A stretch of DNA of 64,000 nt from Pyropia yezoensis (taxonomy: Eukaryota > Rhodophyta > Bangiophyceae > Bangiales > Bangiaceae): positions 8,213,119 to 8,277,118 of the forward strand of contig CM020618.1 in assembly GCA_009829735.1 (NCBI GenBank). The letters run 5' to 3'. Positions 31,044-41,962 of the stretch are shown here, one piece after another. The notes under the pieces are model-generated. The model did no database searches, had not been told where the DNA came from, and saw only the letters and a list, made by a program, of their open reading frames with translations. Every line of letters starts with the position of its first letter. Positions within the stretch are counted from its first letter, which is position 1. The position numbers and the translations under genes are program-made.

Positions 31044-31078
31044 CTCGCGAGACCTCGTGTATAAAATGGTCTCGCGAG
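31044..31078 (+). promoter_or_regulatory. Perfect 11-bp inverted repeat (CTCGCGAGACC) around TATAAAA
   Basis: The arms at 31044-31054 and 31068-31078 are perfect reverse complements; the 13-nt loop contains TATAAAA at 31060-31066. The arms contain CTCGCGAGA, the core of a TCTCGCGAGA palindrome known as a promoter element in animals. Two CCAAT-type motifs follow within 50 bp. No plus-strand gene is recognised downstream, so this is a candidate core promoter or a structured RNA. Confidence 0.45.
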
Positions 31079-32019
31079 AGGAAATAGTTCCAACCAATGC
31101 GCTCGTGTGATTGGTCGATGAGCAAGACTAGTGCTCATGCGTTAGTCATGCTTCGAGACCGTTAGCGTGCGCCCCGACGGTCCCCGATGAGGAAGCGGAG
31201 AGCGCCTCTCTCGCCTTCTGGTTCCCTCTCATCGTCCTGCCCCTCCCGCCAGCCAGTGCCAAGCAACCCCTTCCACCCTTTCCTCCCGCCTGGCACGACA
31301 GGTCCATTGTTGGCGACTTAGGTGGTGCCAGCCTCGGTGCATCCAACGTGGCTCGGGGGATGGGGGGACGGGGTAACCAGGGAGAAGGTGCCGCCAGCAT
31401 CAACGTTAGATGAGCTGTGGTGGGCGTGCCAGGGTGAGGAAAACGCACCCCGGGCGTATGGGCGAGGCGGGGGGAGGGGGATGATAATGGGAGGCAGACG
31501 GGAGGGAAAAAAAAAAAAAAGCGGAACGCGACGGTCTGCCTGGCTCTTGTGGTCTAGGGCCGGGGCGCAAAAGAAAATAGGGAAAAGAAGCGCCTGTTCT
31601 CTTTTGCGCGGAAGTGCGAGAGAGGGGGTAGTCTGCATGCATTGTGCGTTGCTCCGCCGCGCCCCACACTCCCGCCACCGATTTCCTGCACGAGACATTC
31701 TGGGATACCTTGCCTGGCTATGACATCGTCGACAAGGCACCCATGACCGCCCTCCTTTACTATAAAAAAACAATCGTGCCGACGCCGGCGATTCACCCAG
31801 CGCTGGCGGCATCACCGCCCCTAACAACCCCACCAGCAACACCGCCACCACCTACGCTTCCCATCCCGTCACATAAATCACACCGCCCACGACCCCCCCC
31901 CCCCGCATACTGCCAACCTCTCCCCCCCTCTCCCAAACACGTGGCCGACCCCACCGTCAGAAAAAGCTCTCCGTCTCCACCGCCACCAATGCAAGCCCCC
32001 CACTCCACAGCCAAAGCTA

Positions 32020-32360
32020 CCAACACCCCCGTCGCCACGGATAACCCCGTCGCCACGGCCACCCCCGTCGCCACGGCCACCCCCGTCGCCACCACCACGC
32101 CCGTCGCCACCGCCGTCGCCACTCCCACGGCCGTCGTCACCGACGCCGCCGCCGCCGCCGTCGCCGACGTCGCCACCGTCGCCACCGTCGCCACCGCCAC
32201 CCCAGTCGTTACCGCCGTCGCCACCGCCACGGCCGTCGCCCCCGCCACCGCGTCGCCACCGCCGCCCCAGGCGCTACCGTCGCCACCGCCACGGCCGTCG
32301 CCACCGACGCCGCCGCCGTCACTGCCACCCCCGTCGCCACCGTCGCCACCGTCGCCGCCG
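32020..32360. repeat. GTCGCCAC-type minisatellite
   Basis: Degenerate tandem units built from GTCGCCAC(C/G) and related 6-18-bp words. On the plus strand they would read PVAT and PPSPP repeats and on the minus strand GVAVAT repeats; neither resembles a known protein. It is best treated as simple repeat. Confidence 0.75.
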
Positions 32361-32929
32361 TCGCCGACGCCGACCGCAGCACCGGCGACACCCCTGGCGT
32401 GGCCACCGCGGCGGCCGTCAAAACCCTGCACACTTTCCCAAAAGCCTGACTAATGAGCGTGCACACCACACCCGAAAGGAGCCCACCATCAAGCAGGACC
32501 AGTCCATTACACCGGGGCAAATTCCCGAGGCACCTGATTGGCCGAGGGGTGTGGCCCGAACAACGCCGGAGAAGAAAGAAAATAATGCTCGATGTATCTT
32601 TTTTGTGCAACGTACCATATGTGAGCTTGTTGTCGCGCAAGTGCGTACCCGATACGCTTGGCCCCCCCGCCGACTGGCCCAGTGAGTGTTTGGGTGCTTC
32701 CGGAGCAATCGCGTACCGCGTATCCAGATGCGCTTGACAAATACGCGCGTATTACTCTTGACCGAAATACGATTGAAGAGCCCTGGTACATGCCCGCCCC
32801 CCGACGACGCCGGCCATCTCCTTCGCAATGCCGCCCACCCCCGGGACGACGCCGCCCTCCTCGGCAACGACGCGCCCGTCCGACGCCGTGGGGGTGGAGC
32901 GGCTGCTGCCTAGGGGGGGGTGGCTGCAG

Positions 32930-33270
32930 CATGGGGGGGGGCGTTCGCTGCCTGGGCAGGCGGCGCCTGCGGCCAGGCGTGGGGCGACCGCCGCTGGGCG
33001 GGGGGGGCGGCTGCGGCCGGGAGGGCGGCGGCTGCGGCCGGGGGTACGGAGGCTGCGGCCGGGGGGGTGACGGCCGCTGGGGGGGGGGGGGGGCGTTGCC
33101 GGCTGGGGGCCGGGGGCGCCCGGTCGCTGCCGGGGTGAGAGCGGTAGTGGCCGTGGCGTGGGTGTGGGGGCGGCTACGGCCGGGGGGGCGGCGGTTGCCG
33201 AGCGAGGTGGGCGGCTGCCGCGGGGGGGGCGGCGGCTGCGGCCGGGCGGGGGGCGGCCGCTGCCGGAAAG
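32930..33270 (+). repeat. G-rich minisatellite (GGCGGCTGCGGCCGGG units)
   Basis: Imperfect 16-21-bp units rich in G runs on the plus strand, some with runs of seven or more G. The array has strong G-quadruplex potential. It ends about 60 bp before the left LTR of element A. Confidence 0.75.
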
Positions 33271-33330
33271 GGGGCGGCGGCGAGGAGCGGGCGGCGGCTG
33301 CTGGGGAGCTGGTGGCTGCGGTCAGGGTGG

Positions 33331-33900
33331 TGTGGTATAAAACTCGATCCTCTCAGACACGTGTCTATATCCCTCGGGGGAAAGGGACAGGTAACATAGA
33401 AAGGGGAACTACGAGAATGGTATGCCTGTTGCCTCACGTGCCTGCTCGCAGAGCAAACAGATACGCACGGTAGTGCACACGGGGAAGAGGAAAGCAAACG
33501 CGCAGTTGTCTTTTTCCTGAGGGCGCGGGCCAAGGGCGCCTCGCTGTCCCTCTTAACGTGCATCTGGGGGAACCTCGGCACGTTGGCCAGGTAGCCCCCC
33601 CATACCCCGAGTGGCCCCGACCTGAGTCTAACCTCGTCAGGTCGGGGGCCACTATCACTACTAATTCTATTCCCACTCACTAATCTCACACTCAAATTCT
33701 CTCAAATCAAGTCCCTCACAAGTATGCAAAAACCCATCAGAAATCCCTCTCTCACGTGTGGATAGCGTAGTCCACCGCATCCCAGTGCCGGGCACGGGCC
33801 ACGGCCGCCAACCGTCACCACACGGCGGGCGTGTTCTGGCACCTGGTGCCCTCTGGTTGCAGTCCCGGGTCGGCGCCAAGTCGGGGCCAGGGATGCTACA
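33331..33900 (-). repeat. 3' LTR of element A
   Basis: 570 bp, beginning TGTGGTA and ending TGCTACA as read on the plus strand, so bounded by TG...CA. It matches 52780-53351 at about 97.7%. The strand opposite to the element carries TATAAAA at 33336-33342, in the same orientation as the downstream antisense ORF. Confidence 0.93.
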
Positions 33901-34084
33901 TAGCTCCCTCCCTAGTCCGGCACGTCCTCGGGCCGAACCAGGTGCCACCGTGCACAGCCTCGAGCACGTCCACACCGGTGCCGAGGTCGAGCGTCTTCAC
34001 CCTGGTCACGATCACCTGTTCCGATTCTCTGCTCCCCTTCTCTCCTTCACCTTGGCCCTCTCGTTCCCCCGGAGTCTGGACGTC

Positions 34085-36202
34085 ATGTCCAGTTCCGAGA
34101 TCCAAGCTGGGCCCGTGGTTCCGGCGGCGAGTGTTGCGGAGGAGAACTCGGGTAGTCGCGCCCCTCTCCTGCCTCCGGTTCCTCGGGTGTCGATGTCGGC
34201 GCCGGTCGCCACGGCGGGGACGGATCGGGTTCCCCCGGCTTCTGTGATGCACCCGGTCGAGACCCCCCCGGTGGGTCTCCCGGAGATGCTTCTTGGGCAG
34301 GACCCTCTGGCGGCCCGGCGTTACTCCACGGTGGTCGGCAACGCCGGCGCGGCCCAGTGCCAGCAGGATTGCTTGGACATCTGGCGCAAGGAACTCCAGC
34401 GCGGGGTCTTGACAGAGATGGATAAGGCTCGTCTTCACACGGCGGACCAGATGCGCCTGACACAAGACCGCTCCCAGAGCTTCTCGGGTTCCTCTTGGGT
34501 TGCTCGTCTGGAGGATCTCCCCGTCGCGCTGGTGCTGGATCTGCCCTTGTCCGAGCGTCGCGTGTCCGCGTCCGTTCTCCGGTGGCCAGAGGAGGAAGGG
34601 TACGTCCATCGGGCACTCAAGGTCTGGGACGAGGCGCTCAAGGGGTCGGGGAGCCTGAACTGCGACCCCCGTCCGAGCATGGTCGCTCTGGAGCCGCCTT
34701 TCCTGACCCGGAAGTACTCCAAGTTGTCACCGGCACGGGAGCAAGGCGAGCGACGCGGCCGTCAGCGTGACTTCCTCTTGAGCTGCAACCATCAGGAGTT
34801 CTGGAAGCTGGATAAGGCTAACCGGGCGGCGTACTACCCCAAGGTCATCCCGCAGCAGCAGGAAGTCGAGATCCCGGTCGGGTTTGCTCCTTCCAGCATC
34901 CCCTTCACCTGGTACTTCTTGGACGCCTTGACTCAGGCGTCGATCAAGGGCTTCTTCCACTCGATCCCGTACATGATGTACACGTCCGAGATGACAGTCT
35001 TGGCGCCCAACCACTGGCTTCACGAGGCCTTGGTGTCCAACCGGCTTTGGTTTCTCCCTGACTTCCTGATGGTCTGGATTGTCGACAAGTTGACCGTCGA
35101 CTTCCTGTGCAGCCAGGACGAAGAGTACAAGGGGCTCTTCCAGGCGATGATTGACTTCCGGCGTCTGGTGCCGGTGCATGACCGGAACTTCTTGAACGCG
35201 ATTGCCGACCAGAACCGCCCGCGTCGGGATGGCTTCGGTTGGGCGCAGGTGGTCTACCAGTCTTCTCCGGCCAAGGTGCAGCTAGCGACACCGCTTCCGG
35301 GGTGGCCGCAGCTAGGCAGCTTTCCTGTTCCGGTCTCCCTCGATCTTCTGCCAACTAGGCCGCCGGTGCAAGAGTCGGGGTGGGCCGCGGCGGTCGGTCG
35401 GGCGTCTGCGGCGGCTCCGCTTGCTCCTGTTGCACCTGTCGTCCCGGTGGCTTCGCCTGGACCGCCGCCGGCGTGTTTGCGTTCTGCTTCGTCTGTGTCG
35501 GTGCTTCAAGCTCCTCCGGCACCGCGCTTGTCTGCAGCGAGTCTAGGGGTGGCCGTGCGGTCGCCGACTACTCCGGCCGTTCTGCCTCGGGCGCCTTCTT
35601 CCAACGTCGGCGGCCCTATGCCTCCGCTGGAGTTGGGGACTTCGGTTTCTGGAGCTGTTGTGGACCGTCCGGTAGTGGCATCCTCGGGGCGGTTCGAGAT
35701 CCCGGCGCCGACTCTGCGCCTTACCCGCTTACGGGTGCCTGACTGGTACCTGAACCAAGGTGGCCCGACATGCGAGCAGTACGACGTCGGTATGATTGAA
35801 GACCAGCTGGGTCGTCTTCCGGTGCAGGTTGAAGGCGTCGGGTGTTCCCTGGTGCTGCGCACCTACGCTAGCGTCTTGAACAACGTGGTTGACCGGGTGT
35901 TTGCTTGCGCGGCCAGCGGCCAGATGTCGAACAGCCCGGTGGTTGGCGAGCTTCTGGCGACCTTGACGCGGCATGGCTTGGCCCAGCAGTGGTCAGAAAC
36001 CTTCACTGGCTTCCAGGGGCGCCGACGGGCATATCTGGATGAGCGGGAGCCCCCGGCAACTACCGGTACTACTCCGATGGCGTCATACCGGGATGCACCG
36101 CGTCCACCGCACTACTTCATCCCGCCTTCCTCCGGTTCCCGTCGTGCCGCGGATGCAGGGCTGGAGGACGCTCCCGCGGCACAGCGTCCGCGCCGGGAGT
36201 AG
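34085..36202 (+). CDS. Antisense accessory ORF of element A, unrecognised protein
   Basis: A 705-aa open frame lying between the 3' end of pol and the 3' LTR, on the strand opposite to gag-pol. I recognise no family. Residues 1-90 are Pro/Ser/Val-rich. A globular-looking part (about 90-400) has aromatic-rich segments such as IPFTWYFLDAL, RLWFLP (320-325), VDFL (338-341) and EEYKGLFQAM. A Pro/Ala/Val linker (400-550) and a compact C-terminal segment (about 555-670) follow. I see no zinc knuckle, protease, signal peptide or clear membrane helix. Element B has an ORF in the same place with the same layout. The frame is open upstream to 33758, inside the LTR, but Met at 34085 is the likelier start because it begins the conserved layout. 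Its long uninterrupted frame suggests selection while the element was active. Confidence 0.7.
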   Translation: MSSSEIQAGPVVPAASVAEENSGSRAPLLPPVPRVSMSAPVATAGTDRVPPASVMHPVETPPVGLPEMLLGQDPLAARRYSTVVGNAGAAQCQQDCLDIWRKELQRGVLTEMDKARLHTADQMRLTQDRSQSFSGSSWVARLEDLPVALVLDLPLSERRVSASVLRWPEEEGYVHRALKVWDEALKGSGSLNCDPRPSMVALEPPFLTRKYSKLSPAREQGERRGRQRDFLLSCNHQEFWKLDKANRAAYYPKVIPQQQEVEIPVGFAPSSIPFTWYFLDALTQASIKGFFHSIPYMMYTSEMTVLAPNHWLHEALVSNRLWFLPDFLMVWIVDKLTVDFLCSQDEEYKGLFQAMIDFRRLVPVHDRNFLNAIADQNRPRRDGFGWAQVVYQSSPAKVQLATPLPGWPQLGSFPVPVSLDLLPTRPPVQESGWAAAVGRASAAAPLAPVAPVVPVASPGPPPACLRSASSVSVLQAPPAPRLSAASLGVAVRSPTTPAVLPRAPSSNVGGPMPPLELGTSVSGAVVDRPVVASSGRFEIPAPTLRLTRLRVPDWYLNQGGPTCEQYDVGMIEDQLGRLPVQVEGVGCSLVLRTYASVLNNVVDRVFACAASGQMSNSPVVGELLATLTRHGLAQQWSETFTGFQGRRRAYLDEREPPATTGTTPMASYRDAPRPPHYFIPPSSGSRRAADAGLEDAPAAQRPRRE

Positions 36203-36489
36203 TACTTGGAGGCAAGGAGGGTGAGAGTCTTGGGAGAAGGGAGGAGGGAAGAGGCGGAGAGAAGGGTTGCTCGGGCGGGTGCTTGTTTTCCTTGATTGTT
36301 CCATGCTTGCATTGCGTGTTTTCCTTGATATACCCGTTCCCTTCTTCTCAATCCTCTTGTTCCGCATCCGTTGCGGGTGAGCTCGGCTCGTCCTGAGGGC
36401 CTTGATCGGTCCCGTCCTCCTGGTCCTCCTCCGAGTCTGATTCCAGGATCTTGCCGGCTCTGGCCACTGGAGTGCCCTCAATCCCGTTC

Positions 36490-39108
36490 CGTCGCGTGTA
36501 GGCGCAGACTTCCGCGATGGGTAACCGGTTTCAGGTATCCCAGGTATCATCTGCCGGGTTGAAACCGAACCAGCGTACTCGCAGGTACAAGCGCCCGTCC
36601 CTCTAGGCATGGTCGACAAACTTGACGTAGACATATTCCCGACCTTCTTCTTGGGATAGCCAAGGTACTGCGGCCCGCTTGCGCCGGGTCAAGTCCCGCT
36701 TGCTTGGCGGTGGAGCCCGGGTGACATGGTCGCTGCTCACCCGGTACGGGGAGCCATCCACGTCTAAAAGGAAGGTCCAGCCATCCGTATTCAGGATCTC
36801 ATAGGGCCCATCCGTCTTGGAGTCCAGCTTCCCCCGGGTCTTGCTATGGTTGTCCACAAGAACCCAGTCGCCACCACCCAGTTCCTTGTTCTTTTCCCGG
36901 ACTCCCTTGTCATAATCCCGCTTGTATCGCTCCTGGGTCTTCGAGATTGACTCCTTGACTCTTGGGAGCAGGAGCTTCAGTTGTTCTAGGAACTCATCCT
37001 TGGCCTTGGGACCTGACTTCAATGCAGGCTGGAGACCGTCTGGTATTCTTTCCAGGGAGAAGTTGGTCAGCCGCCTCGGGGTGACAAAGTCGAGTTGAGC
37101 GACCCCCGTTGTCCGATGACCTCGGGAGTTGTAGGCTAGAGTGAGGACAGCCAGGAGCTCATCCCAGTCTTCTTGGTGCTCCTCCACGTAATGCCGTAGC
37201 ATATCCACTAGGGTCCGGTTGAATCGTTCCACTTGGCCGTTCGTTTGCGGGTGGTACGTCGTGGTGAACAAGTTCTTGATGCCCATCAGGTCACAGACTC
37301 CTTGGAAGAACAGGGATGCAAACTGGGGGCCATTGTCTGTTAAGACGGAGTCTGGAGGGCCGTAGGCAGCTATCCAGTACTCGCAGAAGGCTGACGTGAC
37401 ATCCAGAGCCGCAATGGTCCTCAGCGGGATTGCTCGAGTGAACTTGGAGAACCGGTCACAAATTATGAGCAGGTATATGTTGCCGCTGGATGTTTCAGGT
37501 AGGGGCCCCAGGATGTCCATGCTTAAGCTTGCAAAGGGCTCCGCCGCCGGGAATAGGCGTAGCTTAGAAGTCTTCTTCCTCTGGGACAACCGGTTCCTTG
37601 CACAAGAAACACAAGCCCCCAGGTGCTCATGGACGTCGCTGGCCATGGTTTCCCAGTAGTAATGTCGTCGCATTGAAGCATACATCCGATTGATGCGAGG
37701 ATGTCCGGCCTGGGGAGACGAGTGCTCCAGGCGTAGAATGTCAGCTCGCGGACTTCGGGGTACGTAGACTTGAGTTGCCCCATCGAAGGGTGACACCCGT
37801 ACCATGAGTCCATCTGTAGACTCGGAGAAACGACTGTTCCGATTCAGGTCCATTTGGTGGCGAAGCTCCAAGCATTGAGGATCCGTCAGTTGTGCCTCCA
37901 GCGTCCGGTGAATGGTCACCGGTTGATGAGCTTCAGGTGTCTCATACAGGGGAGCATGCCAGCCACGTCCAACATTCGGGAGGATAAAGCAAGGTATTTC
38001 CTCCGGAATAGGACCGGTGTCGGCTGCAGGAGTCTCCAGCCGGGACATGGTGTCGGCGCAGTGGTGCTCCCTCCCTGCTCTGGTGCACACCTTGTACTTG
38101 AACTCCGAAAGACGTAAGCGCCACCGGGCGACCCTTCCTTGGCTGCTGTCCATACATAGCAGCCACCTTAGGCTGGCGTGGTCCGTCCGGATGAGGAACT
38201 CTTGTCCTTCAAGATATGGCCGTAACAGGAAGCAAGCCCACACGACCGCCAAGCACTCGCGCTCCGTCGTGGAATAGTTCTTCTCGGCTGGAGTCAAGAC
38301 GCGACTGTAGTAGCCTATCGGGAGGAAGTGCCCATCAGGTTGCTGCTGGAGTAGTGAGCACCCCACCTGGACGCCACAGGCATCCGTCTCCAGAACAAAC
38401 TGGCCCTCCCGCTTGGGTAACGCCAGTACTGGAGTGGTGGTCAGGCGCTTCTTGAGCTCTTCGAAGGCCGCGGTCTGCTTCTCGTCGAACACCGGGAGTT
38501 GTGCGGGAAGCTTCTTGCTGGTGAGCTTGGTCAATGGCCGGGCAATCAGAGCATAGTCCCGTACGAACCGGCGGTAGACGTTGCACATACCCAGGAAGCT
38601 CTTGAGTTCCGTCTGGGTTTTAGGTTGCCGTGCATGCCGGAGGGCCTTGATGTTTTTCTCATTGACTAGGAGCTCCCCCGGACTCAGCACGTGCCCCAGG
38701 TACTCCACCTCAGTCTCAAACAGGTGGCACTTCTCGGCCTTGAGGGTAACTCCAGCCTTGGACAGGAGGGCCAGGACCTCTCAAAGGGGCTCCAGGTGTT
38801 CCGCTGGGGTCTTGGAGAAAACGATAATGTCGTCCAGGTAGACCAAACATGTTCTCCACCTTAGCCCCGACAGGATGATGTCGATGGCTCTTTGGAAGGT
38901 GGCCGGAGCATTGGTGAGACCAAAAAAAAGACGCTTGCACCGGAATAGTCCCAGGTGGCACGTGAAGGTGGTCTTGTCCTTGTCCTCGTCAGCCAGAGGG
39001 ATCTGCCAGTAACCGGCATTACAATCCAGCGTCGAGAAGAGGGTGGCATCACCAAGAAAGACGATGCAATCATCCATCCGGGGTATCGGGTATACATCCT
39101 TGACGGTC
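36490..39108 (-). mobile_element. Element A pol, 3' part (RT end, RNase H, integrase, chromodomain remnant)
   Basis: The minus strand encodes the rest of the Gypsy reverse transcriptase with its YLDD box, RNase H (TDACG motif, then TERECLAVVW), and integrase with an HHCC finger (CVSCARNR) and a core with Asp (MDILGP, TDNGPQ) and Glu (QVERFNRT) residues in the usual order. A chromodomain-like remnant follows at the end. It is the downstream half of a pol split by element B; the right half lies from 49475. Confidence 0.9.
39104..39108. repeat. Target site duplication of element B (left copy)
   Basis: CGGTC directly left of element B, repeated at 49475-49479 directly right of it. A 5-bp duplication is typical of Gypsy integrases. 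Confidence 0.95.
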
Positions 39109-39472
39109 TGTAGCAATATGGTTGGCCGTATTGTGACCCTAATGTTAGGGGGGGCTACTTCTAATCCTTGGCTTTCAATTTGAGAGTCCGTACTGGTCAC
39201 GGTATCTATAAGTTACGTATGACCAGAGGGACGTGCATCTTGGGGTGGAGGGTAGTTAGTAGTGTCTCCGAGGGTTTATAACGAGGGGGCCGGCGGCGAA
39301 TCCACCGCCGGCCAAGGCAGAACAACAAACCCCTCCCATTTGGGCTCCCATCTTGGTCCCGTGGCTTGCGCTCCAAGGACAGCAACCTTGGCCTCCCGGT
39401 GACGTTGGTGTCGATCCCCCTTGGTGAGTGTTCCCTGAGAGTGGACGTGCGACGGATTCCTATTGTGCTACA
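39109..39472 (+). repeat. 5' LTR of element B
   Basis: 364 bp bounded by TGTAGCA and TGCTACA, a 7-bp perfect terminal inverted repeat. It contains a TTTATAACG TATA-like stretch near 39276-39284 and a short GC-rich palindrome (GGCCGGCGG...CCGCCGGCC) after it. It is 98.4% identical to 49111-49474. Confidence 0.96.
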
Positions 39473-39491
39473 TTGGTGGAGCAGCAGGGGA
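39473..39491 (+). other. Primer-binding-site-like sequence of element B
   Basis: The 19 nt TTGGTGGAGCAGCAGGGGA directly follow the 5' LTR and are identical to the sequence that follows the 5' LTR of element A. TGG at the second base fits pairing to a tRNA CCA end; I cannot name the tRNA. It is not the usual plant initiator-Met site (TGGTATCAGAGC). Confidence 0.7.
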
Positions 39492-39691
39492 CGGGTGTCC
39501 GTCACCCATGTGGTGACGCCGTCTTCGGCCCTGGCACACGGATAGGGATCCGGTCCTTTTCTTGTACTCGTGGTGTTGCGACCTGATCGATTGTGTTGAG
39601 TTTTTACGTTTGACTGTGATCTACTGTTACTCTCCCCAATCTACCCCCTTGCTCTCTTATTCGTGGTGATTGTTACGTCGGTTGACTGATT

Positions 39692-41782
39692 GTGACTATG
39701 TCTACCCAAGAGACGGGGAACGTTCAAGATGACGGATCGGCGTCGACGCCGACTCCGGAGGTGACTACGGGAACCGGGATCGGGAACCCGATCGACAACA
39801 TTGAGACGCCAATGCTTTCCGGTGCCGGATCGACGTTTGGCACGGCTCGGACGGCAGGAGGCGGGGGCCCGCCTCGACTGTCATCGACCGACCTCACTCC
39901 GCCGCCTCCTTCACCAGGGGATTCCCTGATGGCATCATTGGCCCGCATCGAGGCCCGGTTTTCCGGACTCGACGCTCGTCAAGAGCGGACAGAGGACGCA
40001 ATGGCAGTGTTGATGTCAACACGCCACACGACGGGACCCCGTCGTGTTCCTCCCACACCGGTACGGTTTGAACCGGCCGGACTACTTTCGGAGTCCACCG
40101 GGGTCGACCCCGGCGCAGCAACTCCCGGACAGCCCCCGGACACAATGGGATATGGATCCGACTCGTCGGCAGAAATGGAACGGAGCCACACGGAGCGATA
40201 CACTCGGAGCACCCGAAGCGGACTTCGCGGACACGACCCGGCGGATACTTACGCCGGTGGAAAGTCGGTTATTGGGGGAGGGAGTACCCTCTCACAGTAT
40301 CCCCACGACGAAGGAGGCCAGGCAACTCGGGTTCCCGAGGTGCCCACGCCTGAAGTACCATCTTCAGTGGTGGAAGCTATGACTGCGCAGGTAACAGCCA
40401 GCCTACTGAAACGGATGGAGTCCGATGAGTTTGCTCATCAACTGGCTAAGCGACTGGATATCCAGGACGCTGACACGGAGATCGTCAACGAGGTCTTCCG
40501 GTCGGTTCTTACTCCGGAACATTATCGTTTGGAGGACCGCTCTACCACCGTATCGGAATCGATGCGTAATACGTCGCATCGGGCGATCCGCTCTATGCAG
40601 ACCCTTATGAAGGGAGTCCCTATGTTCGGGGGGCCGAACGGACGCCCGTTGGCAGTCATCGGCTTCTTGACTAGCTTCAAGGCAGCCGCGGACAAGGCCC
40701 TCGTTAACGAGGGGCTGGCCCTGGAGATCCTCCCGTTCTTTGTTGATGAACGGGTGCGAGGCATCCTTCGCCAGGCATCCCCGATGCCGGGAATGAGGGT
40801 TGCGGCCACCCCCATGGGTTACCGTGGGATTCTGAAGGAGCTGCTGAGCAGTTACCTCAGTGAGGACAAGTGCGAGGACCACTACCGGGCCCTGCGCACT
40901 GCCACCGCCCAGAGCTGGGAGGATGAGGAGATGTTCGGACGATGGATTCAACAGCTCGACTACGAGCTGGGGAAGCTCCTCAGAGAAAGGGAGCTACGGG
41001 CCATCCTGTTCGCAGGAGTACCCAACTACGTGCGGATGTCCGCACGGGGCGCCAACACGGCACGGACGAACTTCAGTCGACTGATGCATATGTGCAAGTC
41101 CCTGGGGGACGCCTACCGGGTGTTTCACCCGGAGTGTGCTCTTGCCTCAAATCCCAAGGGTGAGGGGAGCAAGCTCAATCTTACCCCGGTACCGAGGAAA
41201 GACAAGATGGAACGGAAGGCCGCACCGGTACTGGTGGCTACCGATTACGCCCCCACGGGCGAGGAGGAACCACTGGTTGACCAGCAGGGCCACCTGCTGT
41301 TACTGGCTACGCCGGTGATTGATGAGCAAGGTACGGTAGCGTACATCGCTCCGGCGGGGACCCAGTTCCAGGTCAGCGAGGGCACGGGACGTCGCGTCCC
41401 GTACGTACGGACTACGGGGTACTCCCCAGTGACGGGTAACCCTCACCAACCCTTGCCAACATGGGCGGTGCGCACGGAGGCACCTCCGCAGATTGCGGGC
41501 CGACCCAACCGGTTGGGGGAGTCTGTTCCGGTTGACCCAAGGACCCAAGGCCTACCAGGGAGCAGGCACTCGGGCGTCCGAGGGAGGCAACCGCAGCTAC
41601 GGGGCTACCCCGATGCGAACTCAAGGGGGGACCGGCACGTCCGGATGTATGTTGTGTGGGGATCCCCAGCACTGGGTGTTTTCCTGCCCACTCATCCCCG
41701 AGGAGTCTCGGCGGGCAGCGGCGCAATGCAAGGCATCCACCGGGGGGTATCCCACCAGAGCACCCGGACCCGCACCGGGTAG
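39692..41782 (+). CDS. Element B gag
   Basis: An open frame of 696 codons. The middle (about 40380-41130) is helical and fits a Gypsy capsid region; the N-terminus is Thr/Gly/Pro-rich. A CCHC zinc knuckle (CMLCGDPQHWVFSC) lies at about 41645-41690 in the gag 3' region. It is part of a retrotransposon fossil and is not a host gene. Confidence 0.75.
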   Translation: MTMSTQETGNVQDDGSASTPTPEVTTGTGIGNPIDNIETPMLSGAGSTFGTARTAGGGGPPRLSSTDLTPPPPSPGDSLMASLARIEARFSGLDARQERTEDAMAVLMSTRHTTGPRRVPPTPVRFEPAGLLSESTGVDPGAATPGQPPDTMGYGSDSSAEMERSHTERYTRSTRSGLRGHDPADTYAGGKSVIGGGSTLSQYPHDEGGQATRVPEVPTPEVPSSVVEAMTAQVTASLLKRMESDEFAHQLAKRLDIQDADTEIVNEVFRSVLTPEHYRLEDRSTTVSESMRNTSHRAIRSMQTLMKGVPMFGGPNGRPLAVIGFLTSFKAAADKALVNEGLALEILPFFVDERVRGILRQASPMPGMRVAATPMGYRGILKELLSSYLSEDKCEDHYRALRTATAQSWEDEEMFGRWIQQLDYELGKLLRERELRAILFAGVPNYVRMSARGANTARTNFSRLMHMCKSLGDAYRVFHPECALASNPKGEGSKLNLTPVPRKDKMERKAAPVLVATDYAPTGEEEPLVDQQGHLLLLATPVIDEQGTVAYIAPAGTQFQVSEGTGRRVPYVRTTGYSPVTGNPHQPLPTWAVRTEAPPQIAGRPNRLGESVPVDPRTQGLPGSRHSGVRGRQPQLRGYPDANSRGDRHVRMYVVWGSPALGVFLPTHPRGVSAGSGAMQGIHRGVSHQSTRTRTG

Positions 41783-41962
41783 GCAGCCAGCTCCAGGTGG
41801 AGTACTGGCCGTCGAGGAGGCACCCCCTCATCCGGATGTCCCGGAGGACAGCACCCGGACGAGCACGGGAAGCGAGTAAGAGGAAGGACGACACGGGATC
41901 GCTGGGGTAACCCAAGCAAGCCACCCCGGAGTACCGCGGGGAAAGCCCCACGGCGAGCGCGT

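Larger units (their letters stand above)
30299..33330. other. No recognisable gene; promoter-like hairpin and GC-rich minisatellites
   Basis: About 30530-31150 is AT-richer and may hold the CTR9 promoter. It includes the hairpin at 31044-31078 and CCAAT motifs near 31092 and 31111. A poly-A run sits near 31509-31520. From 31.8 kb a Pro/Ala-coding minisatellite takes over, and from 32.8 kb a G-rich minisatellite. The 269-codon frame at 31644-32453 is largely repeat and is not called. Confidence 0.5.

Noticed and set aside
31644-32453. 269-codon Pro/Ala/Thr frame
   Set aside because: Most of it is the GTCGCCAC minisatellite, and no conserved part lies outside the repeat.
33758-34084. Upstream extension of element A's antisense ORF into the LTR
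   Set aside because: The extension reads LTR sequence and has no counterpart in element B; Met at 34085 fits the shared layout better.
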